This document shows, piece by piece, positions 35,688 to 49,056 of a stretch of DNA of 64,000 nucleotides; position 1 is the first letter of the stretch, and every line of letters begins with the position of its first letter. Made by a program: the position numbers and the translations under genes. Origin of the DNA: Rhodamnia argentea. Lineage: Eukaryota; Streptophyta; Magnoliopsida; Myrtales; Myrtaceae. The notes beneath the pieces were generated by a model that worked only from the letters and a program-made list of their open reading frames with translations, ran no database searches and had not been told where the DNA came from. The stretch is from assembly GCF_020921035.1 (NCBI RefSeq), contig NC_063154.1, positions 2,914,001 through 2,978,000 of the forward strand, in the 5' to 3' direction.

Positions 35688-38600
35688 CTAAGCCGGGTGT
35701 GGATTCTGAATGCTAATCCTCCTCTCTGCAAAAGATCAAGAAACAAGGTTAAGGTTGCAATTTCCAGAGTTACCAAAAATAGAAATATTAAAAGGTTCAT
35801 AAATTAATCATGGATATTCTTAGACCTCAAATGCATTAAAGTAACTCTCCATGCACTCAAAGTATCATATCAAAAGATTAATGCTCACAATCACAAAATA
35901 GAAATTGCACGAAGTAAGACCCACAGCTTATAGAGTCGATGACAATGACACCTCATTGATTACGTGAGGCAAGAATAATCAAAATCTTAACTGAGGTAGT
36001 GGAGCTAGAAAATAAGATGGCATTCAGACCGGAGATCATTCCACTAGAAACAAGTACATCTTAAGCAAAACAAAGAAATAAGTACCTCCAGCCGCGACCA
36101 GCTTCTCTACACGTGCAACTATGTGCTTCCCGTAAGTATACTTCTTCAGAGCATTCAAATGTACTTTTATTCGATTAAGGATCAGTTCCAGTTGCTGGTC
36201 ATCACAAGTTTCCAGCACTTTCTGTACAACATAGTTTGCGAACTGATCTTTCATCATCACCTAAATTCAACAAAAAGAAACCATAAAAAAGAATGTTTAC
36301 AGCACTGTCAAACACCACCAAGAAATGCATTTCAAATAACATAGTACATTGTAGACATAGGGCTATGACATCCATACAACAAAATTATCACTCATCAAGT
36401 CTATCAAATGTTGCTAACATAACTAGGATGGTCAATTGCTCAGAGAAAAAAGCCAATAGCCAAGATGAAGGTGAATACCAATAGACCCCAACTACCCCAA
36501 ACGAAGAACCTCTTATCTCTGTTTCTCTCTTTATGAACAGAATAATTCCCGATTAAGTCAACACTAGGCTGATTTTCGACACATCAATGCATCAAAGTAA
36601 AGACATTTTCAACTCATTCTGATTTGACAACAGCAAACAAAGAACAACATCAATTACTGGGCTTTTTGGACCAAAACACTCGTACAGTCAAGAAAGGAAT
36701 CACAGTGTATTGAGTACAAAGAATAGTTGTCAGACGAGCATCATTCCCTATCCCGACTTGACCTATAGATTATGCAGGGTGTGGTGCACATCAGCATGAA
36801 CAAACCTGAAGAGGCTCATTCTCATCAGTCGAGCCAAGCATCTCATTCACCAGGGCCTGGCGCTCTGTGGGAGTTCCAAAAGCCAAACATTTTTCAATGA
36901 CATTGGAGGCAAACTTCTGCTGACTCATTTGAACTATCTGCCCAGTCAGCTTCTTTACTATGGCAGAACGTTCATGTGACTTTCCATGCTCTAAAACATG
37001 CTGTGACATATACAATGCATCAAGCACAAAAAAAAATGAAGGAACAAAATAATAGTTTAGACATGCATGCAAAGAACACAATCAAAGTCTACAATCCACA
37101 TAAGGAAAGCAACTGCAAGGCTCTCTGTGTGGGGGCTCCAGCCACCTGAGATTATTTAAGTCCGAGAAATGTAAGAGAGAAGCATACTGGAGATTCAACT
37201 GCATCATAATATGCTAAATACTTCACAGGGCAATAAATCATGTAAAGAAGAGTTCCACACAGCTAAGTAGATCATGGACAAGTATAAATGTAAAGAGAAC
37301 TCCCTGAGTGTAACATAGATTTCACATCAAAATAACCAGTATTAAGTCACTAACAAAATTTGTCCTTCCGTCTCGCATGCCTCTAAAGTGTAATCAATAA
37401 GAAAAGTTTGATGCTCAAGTCAATTTGCCACAATGGACAGCTTTAAGAGATGATCTTCAAAAATATATTACATATTACTCAGTTCAAAGACAGATTTATC
37501 TTTCTAACAGCTCATGCCAGAGTGGAAAACGTTATGCGAAAGAAGAAGATGAATAACTAACTCCCTTGCATATATTCTAGTTTGTGTGGTTACCCCTCTA
37601 AGTAATTTTGATTTCATCCACGATGCAAAAGGCACTAGCTTTAACACTGAAAGAAGTATGCTTTGTTATTGGGATATGTCACCACTCAATGTTTAGAGCC
37701 TACAGATGACTGGGTTCCCTGGCCACAAACAAATAATCTATGCTAGAGAAGTAATCGATAACACACGAAGCAAACCTGCACAACGTAATTCCCATACTGA
37801 TCTTGTGCCAACATGCACACTGATTGCAAAATCTCATCCATCATTATGCGTTGAGTTGTTGAATCATGGCAATGCTCGAGGACTCTCTGTCACATTTACA
37901 TATAACTATCAGAACAAAAGCTCTTATGTACTTATAGTTGGTGAAGGATGTGAGACGCAGACATTCACATGACATATAAGCGAGAATTTATTCGGACCTG
38001 AATGACACGACAACCATAAGGATGAGTGGACAGTGTTACAACTTGATCATAGAAGGTGGAGACAATGAAATGAATCGCATCCTCAGGAATACACTCAATG
38101 CACTTCTGGATGACATGATTCCCATTCTGATCACGGACGCAGCGCATAACATGACTGTCAAGCTCCATCACCATCTTAGTCTGCTGGTCCAGTTCAACTA
38201 CCTCGATAGCCTGAATACTCAAAGCAATTTCAGACCAACCATTTACGTTTGAAATCACTCTAAGTGCATGACTAATCAATATTGTCAAATATCAAAATTA
38301 AACAAGTCCATTCCTTGTGTTTTATCAGTGAGAGAAGTTGCACAAGAGAACCAAGTGGCATTTCCAATTAATTCTTCAGAAAGCCACCATTTGAGTCTTT
38401 GGGATGTAAGATTGTAACAGATCAATCGAAAATAATGAGGAAGTAGCAAAAAAATATGCACCGACGGGATCAGATATAGAGACGCAGTGACCCAAAGAAG
38501 AAGATACTTCGAGAGAAATAAATAGGAACAAAATAATTGTTTCACCTTCTGGATGACTCGACAGCCATACATTTGCAGGCTTAGAGTCAGCACATGCCCA

Positions 38601-41600
38601 TCAAGCTGATCAGCCAGTTCTCTTATTTGTGATGCACTTCCATGCTCGAAAAACTGAACATGTTATTGACAGCACATCAATTAGAATCCACATATAATCC
38701 AATACTGGATCTGAGTAACAACTATCTTCCAAGACTACCTTTTGAATGACATAATTTCCAAAGACATCAGTCATCAGTGACAGAGCTCGCGGCATTATCT
38801 CATGGAATACCATGTCTTTCTCTGCCGTCGATGCAGTCTCAAGCTTCTGTTGGATGAATCGGCTCCCATACTGATCAGCACTGTCACAAAGGCACCAAAA
38901 CAAAGCGTTAGAAGATATTCCGAAACCCTTCTAGTAAAGAGAAAAGGAAGTGCTAGTATCAACTCATACCTGAACTCAACAACATGACCAGCAATTTCGG
39001 CAAGTTCAAAACATCTGGTTTTGTTACCCTTGAACTCGTCAAGCAAAGATGATGAGAAACTATCATCCAAATTACTACCAGCTTCTGAGTGCCATGCTCC
39101 CATGACTCCCCCACCTAAGTTCCTAAGCCCAGAAGAAAAACGAACATTGCGCTCACCATGCCGGACTGGACTACCACATGCTAAAGGAGAACTTGGAAGG
39201 AGGGGGCTCCCCAATTGGTTTCCAGGATAAGACATGCCCATACCACATGCAAGATTTCCATAGTAGCCGTGATTAAAACTCCCAGATTTTCCAAGGTAAG
39301 GAATACCATATTGTGACTTTTGTGATGAAAGCAACAAATCAACATAAGCTTTCTGGAGTCCCATATAATCCATGTAGGAGTCGCCCATGCCTTCCCTATC
39401 CAACAAGGTGGGGTCACCAAGAGCGGCGAGCTGTGCTGCAGCATACTCATTTGATCTTGAATACTGAAGATATGAGGGGCCCATCAAGGGGAACTGCAAA
39501 CCGTTACCCGTAGTGTGAGCTCCTGCTCTACCAAGATTTTGTAGTTCAGCTGCTGCAGCCATAGAATGTGGCCCCAAAGGCGAACCTCCCCCAAGTACTC
39601 TTGGGTCCAAACCATTCATGCCCAAGGCTGATGCAGCAGCTACATTTTTGAACAAAGGCGGCAGGTTGCCACTCCCAAGTTGGCTTGCCATCATGGTTGG
39701 TGAAGAGGGATTCATGGAAAACCCAGTTAGGCCATAATTTGGATTAGTAGGACTAGACCTTTCCAAATCGTGATGGTTAGACAGTGCGCTCCCTCGGCCA
39801 TTAAGATTCTGAGCAGAATGTCCTTTCAAAAACGAGCTCGAAGCAGAAACAGCAGGCTTCTGAAACTCGTTACTCATGAATGATTGTTGCTTGGTTTGGT
39901 TCTCATCTTGAAAGTTGTAAAAGTTATTGTGATCACCAAGGTCATGTTGCATTTGCAACTGAGAATGAATGTTATCATCTGTCATTACATTTGTCGAGAG
40001 ATTCAAGCCAGATAAAGAGGCAACAAGATCTCCTGTTTCGCCCATATTAGGTGAGACTGAAGAACTCAACAAATTTTGGCCACTAACACTTCTTTTATCC
40101 ATGGAATTAACCCTCCCAGCTCCAACAGGCGGAATTCGAGGCGTTGGAGCCCGGTCAATAAGTTGAGGGTCAGGAGTGGCACTTCTAGACAAGGAGCCGC
40201 CAACAGCAGAAGCATAAGTATGAGAAGCACGCCCGCCAATACCATGGACAGTAGGCAGGGTATTTTTATTTGCAGTGGGCTGCAGCGAATCCATATGTTC
40301 CAATTCATGATGCATTTGAGGAAATTGGACTTCAGAAGCTTCAGTGCTTTCATCAAATGCATTTCGGCTGGCTGGACGAGAAGGGTGGTGAGAGGCAGAT
40401 GTTGCATAACTCATGTCATCCTGCATATGAAATGTAAGACTTCATTTCCAAATGTTGAATCAAAGATGAAGCAAGACACAACACCTATCTATTTACCATC
40501 TTATGTCCAGTAAAAGAAGGTGGCATGAAAGGTAAGAGGGACATGACACTAAATCAAAGATTTCATGTCCACACTGTGAAAAGGAGGAGAACAGTCACAA
40601 ATATGCAAACCCCATCATAATAGGCACTAGTAGTTCGCGTTGGGCTTTGCTACAACTTGCAAATACCATGAGAAAGAATTTTAGCAGGATAGTATTAGCG
40701 TAAAAGTATGAGCTTTTCCTAATCTGGATCCATAGCCTGCCGAAGCGTTAATATGCACAAATACAGGCACGTGTTCAATTTTGCTAAAGAGCAATCACGA
40801 TAGTGTCTCATCTGCAACATACGACGAGTGCATTTTCAAGCAATAAGCATTGAGAAAATAAGATCAAACAGGCCAACGCTTTCGCATGGACCTCCAATCA
40901 GTGAGAATGGTTTAGCTTTTAGCAGTGACAAATTAAGTGTGTGAGCTTCATTATTTCTAGAATCGCCAAGTAACACTTCCAGCCAAACGAGGTGCAGTAA
41001 ATAACAAACTGTCTGGAAACAATGATATCTTCAATCTGAAGAATCATGCTACACACAGTGCCATAAGATCATCGGATCAGGCCAAACTTTATCTTTGCCA
41101 ACGAAAAAAGCACTACATACCAAATAAAGAAAAAATCGCCATAAACAGGTCAAAAATCAAAACTAAAAACTCGAGGAATAATGAGATAAACTAAGCATGA
41201 AACTTCTAGGTATTCATTTCACCTGAATGATCTCTGCAATGCTTTTTTGTCTACTCCCAAACCCCAACCCTGGCAAGCCAATCAACCCATCAACACCCCA
41301 CTCACTCCTAGCCTCCACTGCACCATTCTCTTCTCTCTCTCCAGCTCTAACACCACCTCTACTCACTTTCCTCCTATCGCCAATCCCTCCAACTCCTCCT
41401 CCTCCTCCTCCACCACCACCACCACCACCACTCAATCTCTGTGCAGACCTCCAATCTTCCTTAGACAACAAAGGCGGTGGTAACCTCGGATTCAGATTGA
41501 CATTAGAATAGTAGTAATTCACATAAGAAGGATCAGCTCTTAGTTCCTCTTCAGACACAAACCCTTTCCCATCGCTCCTTTTGACATCAAACAATCCTCC

Positions 41601-41744
41601 AACCGCCGTCAGAGAGCCCTCCACAGTAGGCGGTGCAGACCCACTCCGATGGATATCGAGCTCTTCAGAGTAATCTGCTCTGTTCTTGAGCATCGATCGC
41701 ATTGAAATATCAGGCATCATGTTCGGATAAGTATCGGTGATCAT
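35688..41744 (-). CDS. Pumilio/PUF-family RNA-binding protein (APUM group I type)
   Basis: Nine exons join in phase: 41744-41223, 40420-38970, 38880-38739, 38653-38546, 38210-37998, 37886-37776, 37000-36806, 36260-36086 and 35725-35688, for 984 residues. The start at 41744 gives [12 protein letters not shown]; further upstream the frame reads leader-like sequence. [22 protein letters not shown] and [10 protein letters not shown] are typical N-terminal motifs, interrupted by a 12-Gly run. SRPASRNAF and SRSATPD follow. The last ~340 residues are the PUF repeats ([80 protein letters not shown]), ending [11 protein letters not shown]. Such proteins bind UGUA motifs in mRNA 3' ends and repress translation or speed decay in the cytoplasm. 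Which of APUM1-6 is closest is uncertain. Confidence 0.95.
41388..41432. repeat. Triplet repeat coding the poly-Gly run of Pumilio
   Basis: CCT and CAC/ACC triplets on the plus strand encode 12 glycines in exon 1. Such tracts vary in length between individuals. Confidence 0.75.
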
Positions 41745-42049
41745 GGCATACAGTGGACGAAAAAAAAAATTTACCAAAAAGAAGTAAACAAAATTATGTA
41801 AAGATTGAAGCTTTGAGCTGAAAATCAGCTCAAGATAGTCAAGAATCAAATGGGCTTTAGCGTTAGAGCTGAAAAGGAGCTGATTTCTTGATCAAAGAGA
41901 CAGCACCCATAATCCTGAACCGAAGAAATAAACGTAAAAATCCGATTTTTCCGGCGATGCTATATGTCCTGCACTGAATTCTTTCAAGAACGGAAGATCA
42001 GACAGGAACTCAAAGAAGCTCTGGACAGATGACGAGTTGAGCCATGTCG

Positions 42050-42089
42050 AGAGAGAGACAGAGACAGAGAGAGAGAGAGAGACAGAGAG
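42050..42089. repeat. GA-rich tract upstream of Pumilio
   Basis: Interrupted GA repeat with GACA units ~305 bp upstream of the start codon. It is probably in the 5' leader, reading CT on the coding strand. Confidence 0.7.
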
Positions 42090-44718
42090 CAGTGACAAAG
42101 TGGGCAGTGATAAGCACGAGTGGTGGAGAGAATGGAGCCGTTGGATGCGAGTACGGACGGTTGAGATCGGTTGCAGTTGGGATTTGTAGTTAGGAGGGGG
42201 GGTGGGGGGACTCTAGGGTTTTTTATTTCCTCGTATTAAAATCCCAGATTGCAGTTAGATCATACGAATCTCTATTTCTATTTATGATGGGTAGACGGCT
42301 TTTACTGTCCCCTTTCCATTTCTAAGGATTTGGCTGCGACTCTTGATTGCTAGGGCAAATGAAAGTGAGTGTCCGATTGCGTTTATTTGGGGAAATTTTC
42401 GCGATCTTGTGCTGAATCCCTTTAATTTGGCACTCGCTCTTCACGTGTGTTTCTTATCCTTGCACGTGCAAAATTTTCTTTTTTTTTCCTTTTTACTTGA
42501 ATTTTCAATTGTTGCGCGCTTAATTTATTCTCACCTGTTTCTTAAAAAGACATGAGGTATGCTGTGTATTTAGGCGATGAAGGGATACTCATGATAACCA
42601 TGACTTTCCAATACAAGTCGATGATAAATCCAAATCTCAAGGTTTACATCTGATGTATTGTTTTTCGTTGAGACTGCCAACATTTTCGTAAATTTGGAGG
42701 TTGTTTCCTATATGGTACTAATCGGTCCTCTCTCTTTTTCCCATAATCTTATGAATTTCTCAAAAAGAATATCCGAATTTTGCTTGCTTCAACCGAGATT
42801 TAAATTTTATGATGAAACTATTGATTTCAAGAAACACAATTACATTTAAATTTCATCGAACTCATTTTAATTATCTATCTCCACATCTTATCGCCGAAGA
42901 ATGTTACAAAGACAGTCCATAAAAACCCATTTTATGTTATGCATCCAGCCGCTTCTCTTAAGTACCGGGTATAGGTTACAATAACCAAGGAAAGAGTTGC
43001 AAACTCGGATGTTTTAAACCTTTTACCGGGGGAACCGACATCTAAAAATCTATATGGTCCCAGTGATTACCTCTTATGAACCGAAAGAAGAAAGATGGTA
43101 AGCTTAGGTCCCTCGGAACCAATGACACCGTCTTATGGACCTTTGGAAGCCTCCTTTTTTTGAAAGAGAAAGTCGGGTCTAGCCGATTCCCGAGCACTTA
43201 AGCACATAAAATGTTCGATAGATAACAAAAGAATCCCAAATATCTCGGTCCAGTGCCGAGGTCGAATAATTGCCCTTGGCGGCTACGGTTTGGTTAAGGG
43301 CCAACTCTTGGTTAGAGTTGAGTACTATTTTATTCGATTTCCTACTTCGAGTGAGTTCCACCCAATGGTATTCCACCAATCTCTTCCATCTTCTCCCTGA
43401 GAATGGCTAAAGAAATACGAGGGTTCGAAGGAGGTTCTGTTCTTTTACATCGTGTGAACTCTCGAACTAGAACATCTAATTAAAGCTTCACTTTACTATA
43501 TTAGCTTTCTCTTTCGAATTTTAACTTCAATACTAGTGAACACTCGATTGTCGCGATCGTCCTAATTATGAAGTTCGTAATTCGTCGGATTTAGTACGGG
43601 AAAAGAAAAGGAAGAAATCTGAACTTCCGGCAATAACCATGTATTATACGATTTTTATAATTCCTATGCGCCGAATACATTCAGTTCCGTATTAAGACAA
43701 TAATTGTAGTATTTGTCCTGAAATATAGGGAAAACTCATAACAAATTTCCATTATTTTATGCTTCAAAAAATGAGAGAACCCGCAGGCTTGTGCATTGAA
43801 AACCGAAATTCGCAAGGTCGGGGGACCTCCGGCTAGAGTTCAGGGCTCATGCGCCCGAGGCAGTCCGGCCAACGAGAATTGCACACGTGTCGGTCGGCAT
43901 GATGCGCTCCGGTCCTTCGGACCGGTCCCACCCACGCTTTTTGACCGCGCGCGGAGGACAAGGATCTTTCTCTTTTTCAACGGCAACGACGTCAAATGGC
44001 ACAGCATATCTCTTGTATTTTCCTCAAAATTATGATGCCACATATGTCTTTTCCTTTTTTCTTTTTTTCTTTTTTTCTTTTTTTTTGGGTTTTTCGTAGG
44101 CTGCAGCTGATGACGTGTTATTTTTGTTGCGGGGAAAAATTTTATTTAGCGAAGCTTAATATATGCATTAAAGTGCATATGAGCCGACCAAGTGTAGGGA
44201 TTGCATGCATGATGAGCACGATATTCCCAAAATAATGAAAAATATCTCATTTGATTCAACCTTGTATAATTTCATTAGTAGAAGCTCCCTTTAAAACATA
44301 CGATATTTTTGAACTTATCAAGTGAAAAATTCAATTAAATACTACTAAAATTTCAAGTAAATGTGCCATCGATTTAATGTATCGTTCGTGAAATTCCTAC
44401 CGCTAGCAATGAGAGTGGAATTATCACGTTTACAGTTAAATCACCAACAATGAGAAAATAAGAAGAAGAAAAAAAAAAAGAAGATGTTCTGCTATTTCGT
44501 CAAAAGTGAAAAAATGAAAAAATTCTTAGCCATGCGATATTAAAATATTATATTGATTGCCTATCGCAATATATCCAATAATGAAAGTAATACGTAATAT
44601 AATAAACTATCTAGCTGGTTTCACGAGCCCTAGTTTGTATATCCGTATATGACTAGTGCATTTAGTACTTCTCCACAAGTATTATTAGTAAATAATGGTT
44701 GACGTATTAACAATTGTG
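42090..44718. other. Intergenic DNA upstream of Pumilio
   Basis: The Pumilio promoter is expected at the left. A GC-rich patch at 43800-43980 contains CACACGTGTCGG and a palindromic CCGGTCCTTCGGACCGG. No gene recognised. Confidence 0.35.
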
Positions 44719-45265
44719 CCATAAACCTATTACACTTTAGTCAATTCGATCATAGATATTTTAATTGTGATAATTGAATTTAAACATTTTGATACTTTAC
44801 CAATTGAGTCCATCCGACCAATCTTTGTCAAAAAATCCTTGATGTGGACTCTGTACGTATTACGTGGTACGATCAATCTTGATATAAATTTTAAAAAAAT
44901 GAAATTTTTTCTCTTCTTTTATGTCTGCTCTTTTTTTTTTTTTAAGGGCGGGCAGAGGGCCATCAGGCAAGGGTTGTAGCCCTCGCCAACGGTGTACAAA
45001 GGCAGGGAACTCTCACCCAGTGGCTTGCGGCCTCCAACCGGCTCTTAACAATAAAAAAAGGAAAGAAGAAAGAAAATAATTAATAAAAACATTCATGTCT
45101 GCGTCGATCGTGTGTCCATTTCATCAATTTTCAGCTAAAATCGATCGAATGGGCTTAATTAGTAAAATGTGAAAATGTTGATGACTCAGTTGATATAATC
45201 GAAGTATTTAGTTTTGAATTGGTATAAATACGATAAGTTTATGACTTTTTTTTTTTTATTTTCCC
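44719..45265. mobile_element. Inverted-repeat element, family A copy 3
   Basis: CATAAACCTATTACAC on the left is mirrored by a diverged inverse on the right (near 45225-45250). Arms contain AATTGAGTCCA-type units. The centre is GC-rich (GGGCGGGCAGAGGGCC near 44946), matching the layout of the 18.5-kb element. Confidence 0.5.
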
Positions 45266-46186
45266 GCACATGCTACAATGTGAAACCCATATCAACATTT
45301 CCATACACAAGATTGTCCTCGCTCGAGAGATAAGTCAAAAAGAAACACGTGATTGAGCCATTTATCTCGTAAGAGAAGTTGACTTGCTCATTTTCCTCTT
45401 GGTTAGGTAACCCAGACACTAAGCCGCTCCCAATCAATGAGCCAAAACTTACATTTTTTTCTTTTCACCGCGCTAAAATGTCAAGGTGATTTTTCATTAC
45501 AGATTCTAACGTTGTCAAGTTCGTAAACATGGAACTCTAAGAGGTTTTCTCTAGAAGGTAATGCGACGGTTCTTGATTAAAACACTTAGATTATCTTGAC
45601 TAAATGTCCAAATAAACGGGGTTAACATCCGTTTATTTGTGCAGAGCTTATCTTATGGCGCTCGACCCATTTTAAAGACAACATTCGAAGTACGAAAGGA
45701 TCACGACGTTTCCGCCTTAATCTCATCGGAGCGACTGAAATTATTAAATTAAGCAAATCGGAAAGGCGACTCGCGACTACCAGCTTAAGCAAAAAAGCTA
45801 CGAACAACGTCATTAGACCCGATAAAGAAGCAGATTTGTCTTTCGACACCACAGCCAAAGAAACCGGAGGGCTTATTTTTATATGCTTACTACTCATTCC
45901 CTTCCATTTAGGCTTATTTAAGAAATAATTAATAGATGCTTACTTGTCTAATTAAAAAGGATTAGTGGAGGGAGAGGAGGGATTTGCTTTCATTATTGCG
46001 ATTATGTCAGCTTCTTTCTCCATTGGTTTTGAGTTGATTGGGGTTAGGTGGAACAGTGGATAAGGATGATTTTTACGCAGCAGAGAGAGACACGTGAAGC
46101 TCTTCACTTGTAAGGTGAATGGCGCTCCTGCTGGTCACGTGACATGTTCCTATTTTTATGTTTTTTTTATTTGATAAACTAGGGCT
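45266..46186. other. Intergenic DNA, nothing recognised
   Basis: The 91-codon minus frame at 45622-45897 has no known motif. No element boundaries are visible. Confidence 0.35.
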
Positions 46187-46965
46187 TCAGCATTGGGAAA
46201 ATCTCCTTGGAAAAATGCAAATGCTTTTGAGTTAAAGGGAATTTCCGAAATACAAAAAGTGTTTAGTAAAACATATCTTAAAAACATATTTGAAAGCAAC
46301 TTTGACGCTAATGTCACTTGGTAAAAAAATATTATTCTTAAATAATTCGATTTTTTTTTCAAATAAAAATTATTTTATTTTTTAATTACTTTCTTTAATT
46401 TTTTTTTCCTTTTTCCTTCGTTAATTTCTTCTCAGCTTGTCGTCGGCCACATCCAGGCTTAGCCTCGCCCTAACCTCACCAGCCTCGAGAAAGACCGACC
46501 CTCGCTCGCTCGAGGCCGAGCCAAATCCAAAGAGGCTCGGCCTCCCTCGAGGCCGGCGACTCCGAGGCTCGTCTCGCCGGATCTAGCAAGGCGAGCCTCA
46601 AGTTCGCCGGCCCACGTGTCATGGTGGATCGTCAAGCGGCCGTTGTCGCCAAGGTGCGCAATCATCGGAGGAAGGAGGAGAAAAGAAACGAAAAAATAAA
46701 AAGGAAAAAGAAAATAAAGGCTAAAATAAAAATATTAAAAAATAGAAAATCAATAAAAAAATTATAGTTTCATTCCGGAAATACAACCTTTTAAAATACC
46801 TCTAGAAACACTTTGGGCTAAAGGCTTGAGGCCTTTGGAAATGCAATTCCATTTTCCCAAAGTTAAGTAAAAAATGAGCCAAAAGTTATTTGCATTTATC
46901 GAAAGGACTTTAGAGCTCCAAAGCTCATTTCAAATGCCGAACCAAACAAGTCCCTAAATCGTAAA
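46187..46965. mobile_element. Probable non-autonomous element with GC-rich centre
   Basis: AT-rich flanks surround a GC-rich centre full of GAGGCTCG/CGAGCCTC motifs (46440-46665). The outer parts share weakly inverted segments (AAATGCAAATGCTTTTGAG near 46215 against CTCATTTCAAATGC-like sequence on the right). No target duplication was found, so the borders are approximate. Confidence 0.35.
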
Positions 46966-47546
46966 ATAAGGTATCATGTGTTTTGAGATTTGTGATTCTA
47001 CGTTGTTACCTACAAAAAAAAAAAATCTTAGGATTAAAAACAAATTAATCGGCCTACTACACATCAACCCTGTGTTCATGCGGTCCGCGTGTAAGAATCG
47101 GTTTTTATCAAATCAAGAATAATATAAGCGCAAAAATCAGGTAGATAATAATTAGAGCATATAATTATAGCAGGGTATCTCAAATTACGAGGTTTGAATG
47201 TAAATTGCATGACTCGCTGCACATTCACGACGTAACCCGAAGAAAACTTTTGAGAATCTCATACACGATGTGCTTTTTCACAATATTGAAGTAATGGAAT
47301 TGATTTTAATTTTCACAAATATCAACGAAAGATGCTATTGAATTTTAAGCTTGGCTGGTCGAGCTTTGGGTGTTGCTTTATTATTGTTATACAATAATAA
47401 TAATAATAGTAATAACTTTTTTTTTTGGGTATTTCATTCAACCTTGGCTATAGTGAAAAGTTTGACATGGGAAATGAGAAAAAAAGGGGAAAAAAAGGAG
47501 CCGCTAATTGGACGGTCTGACGGTATTATCAATTTTTTCTCACTAA

Positions 47547-47740
47547 ACGATTTCCCAATCAAATGAGTGCTTTAAGCAAAACACACATTAATAGTGTGTG
47601 GATGTACGGTTGAGATTGTACACCCCGACAAGAGAGAGTCGCTAACCTGATAGTACTTTCGACCACACGATCTCTTAATCATTGAGTGTTTTATACAAAA
47701 CACGCGATAATGATGTGTGGATCTACGGTTGAGATTGTAC
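47547..47740. repeat. Diverged direct repeat pair
   Basis: About 75 bp at 47547-47622 recur at 47667-47740 at a spacing of about 120 bp. The shared end TACGGTTGAGATTGTAC is exact. A weaker third trace (TCTGACAGTCTTATCA) follows near 47793. Confidence 0.75.
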
Positions 47741-49056
47741 AATACATATTAGAAAAGTATTTTCCAAAAAAGAAGTTATTAAACTCGTAGTCTGACAGTC
47801 TTATCAGAAAAAACTGACAGAGGGTGAGTTGACTTTTCTTGGGAGAGGCAAAAGAACCAATGGGAGAAGCAATTCGTCGCCTTATCCCGTTTTGGCAAAT
47901 TCTGCCGAGCCACTCTCCGGAATCACCGGTTACCCCCACCCAGTGGGATGGGAGCGCACCACTTGTCAATTCCTCCGATAAATCGTCGGGGCTCATGTAA
48001 GCCCATGCAAGCAGTTGGCAGTTGGCAGTTGGCACCTTCACCGGAATGTGTACTGTACCGAGCATCTCTTTAAGGCGGTATTGAATCGTTACAGTTTTAA
48101 TTTACTTCAACTGCGATCGGACCGGACCAGTCTTGAAAGAAGGATCATATATTCCGATTGCTTAGCCGGAGGCACAACCGAATCAGCGGTTATCGGCTAT
48201 TTAGCACGGACTCGGGAGTTTGGGGCTTTTTCGCGCGTCGGACACGCACCCCGATACGCTCGGACACGGCTGCACACTCGGTCAACGCGTGTTCGAGCTT
48301 CCGACACGCAGTCATCGAAAGGGACAGGCTCGGACACGCGTGTCCTGGGTAATTTGGGAAAATTAAGCTAAGTGAAACCAAAATCTGAAAACCCCAAATC
48401 GCTAACCTAATTCCATCCTCGTCTCCTTTCTGTCTCTCTGTTCTCGGCTCTGCCTCGCCTCGCCATGGGAGATTAGGGTTTACCATCGCGAGTTGCGCCT
48501 GCTGGAATTGGGTGGATTGGCGATCCCCTACGATGGAGAATTAGGGTTTCCTTCTTTCGGCTGCGATGGCGGCGGAACGACGATGAGACTGAAGGGTTAC
48601 GGAGGCAAACTTTAAGATGGAGGCCCCACGACTCTTACTCTGATCGTGCAAAATTGCACGATCTAGAAAAGGCCCAAAGGGCTTGTTGGGCTGGGAATTC
48701 TTCCAACTGAATAAAAGTATTGTTATGACCACCAAAAAAACAAAAAGAGAGAGAAAAGGGTTTGGAGTTAGAGAGAGAAAGAGAGAGGGTTTTGATTTTT
48801 AGTGATACTTTTTCTGAATTTATTTTGTTTTAATTGGGCTTTTATTTCTGTAATAGTACTTTTTCTAATTCTTTTTAAAGAAATTAAAAATATATATATA
48901 TGAAATTATAAAAATAATAATTTATCATGTATATATAAAAAAAATTTATTTTTTAAAAAATCATGTATTGGCGTGTTGGGTCGAGATGGGAATGAAAGGG
49001 AAGACAAATTAACAGACCAGCACGGTCTCTTTTTCCGGATCGGACTTTGTAGTGAG
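47741..49056. other. Intergenic DNA with GC-rich patch
   Basis: The patch at 48190-48350 is rich in ACACG/CGTGT motifs. Sequence at 48400-48600 looks like leader DNA (TTAGGGTTT twice) but no protein follows. Short frames here match nothing known. Confidence 0.35.

Noticed and set aside
48015-48371. Plus-strand 118-codon frame
   Set aside because: Arg-rich composition from a GC-rich ACACG-repeat patch, with no domain.
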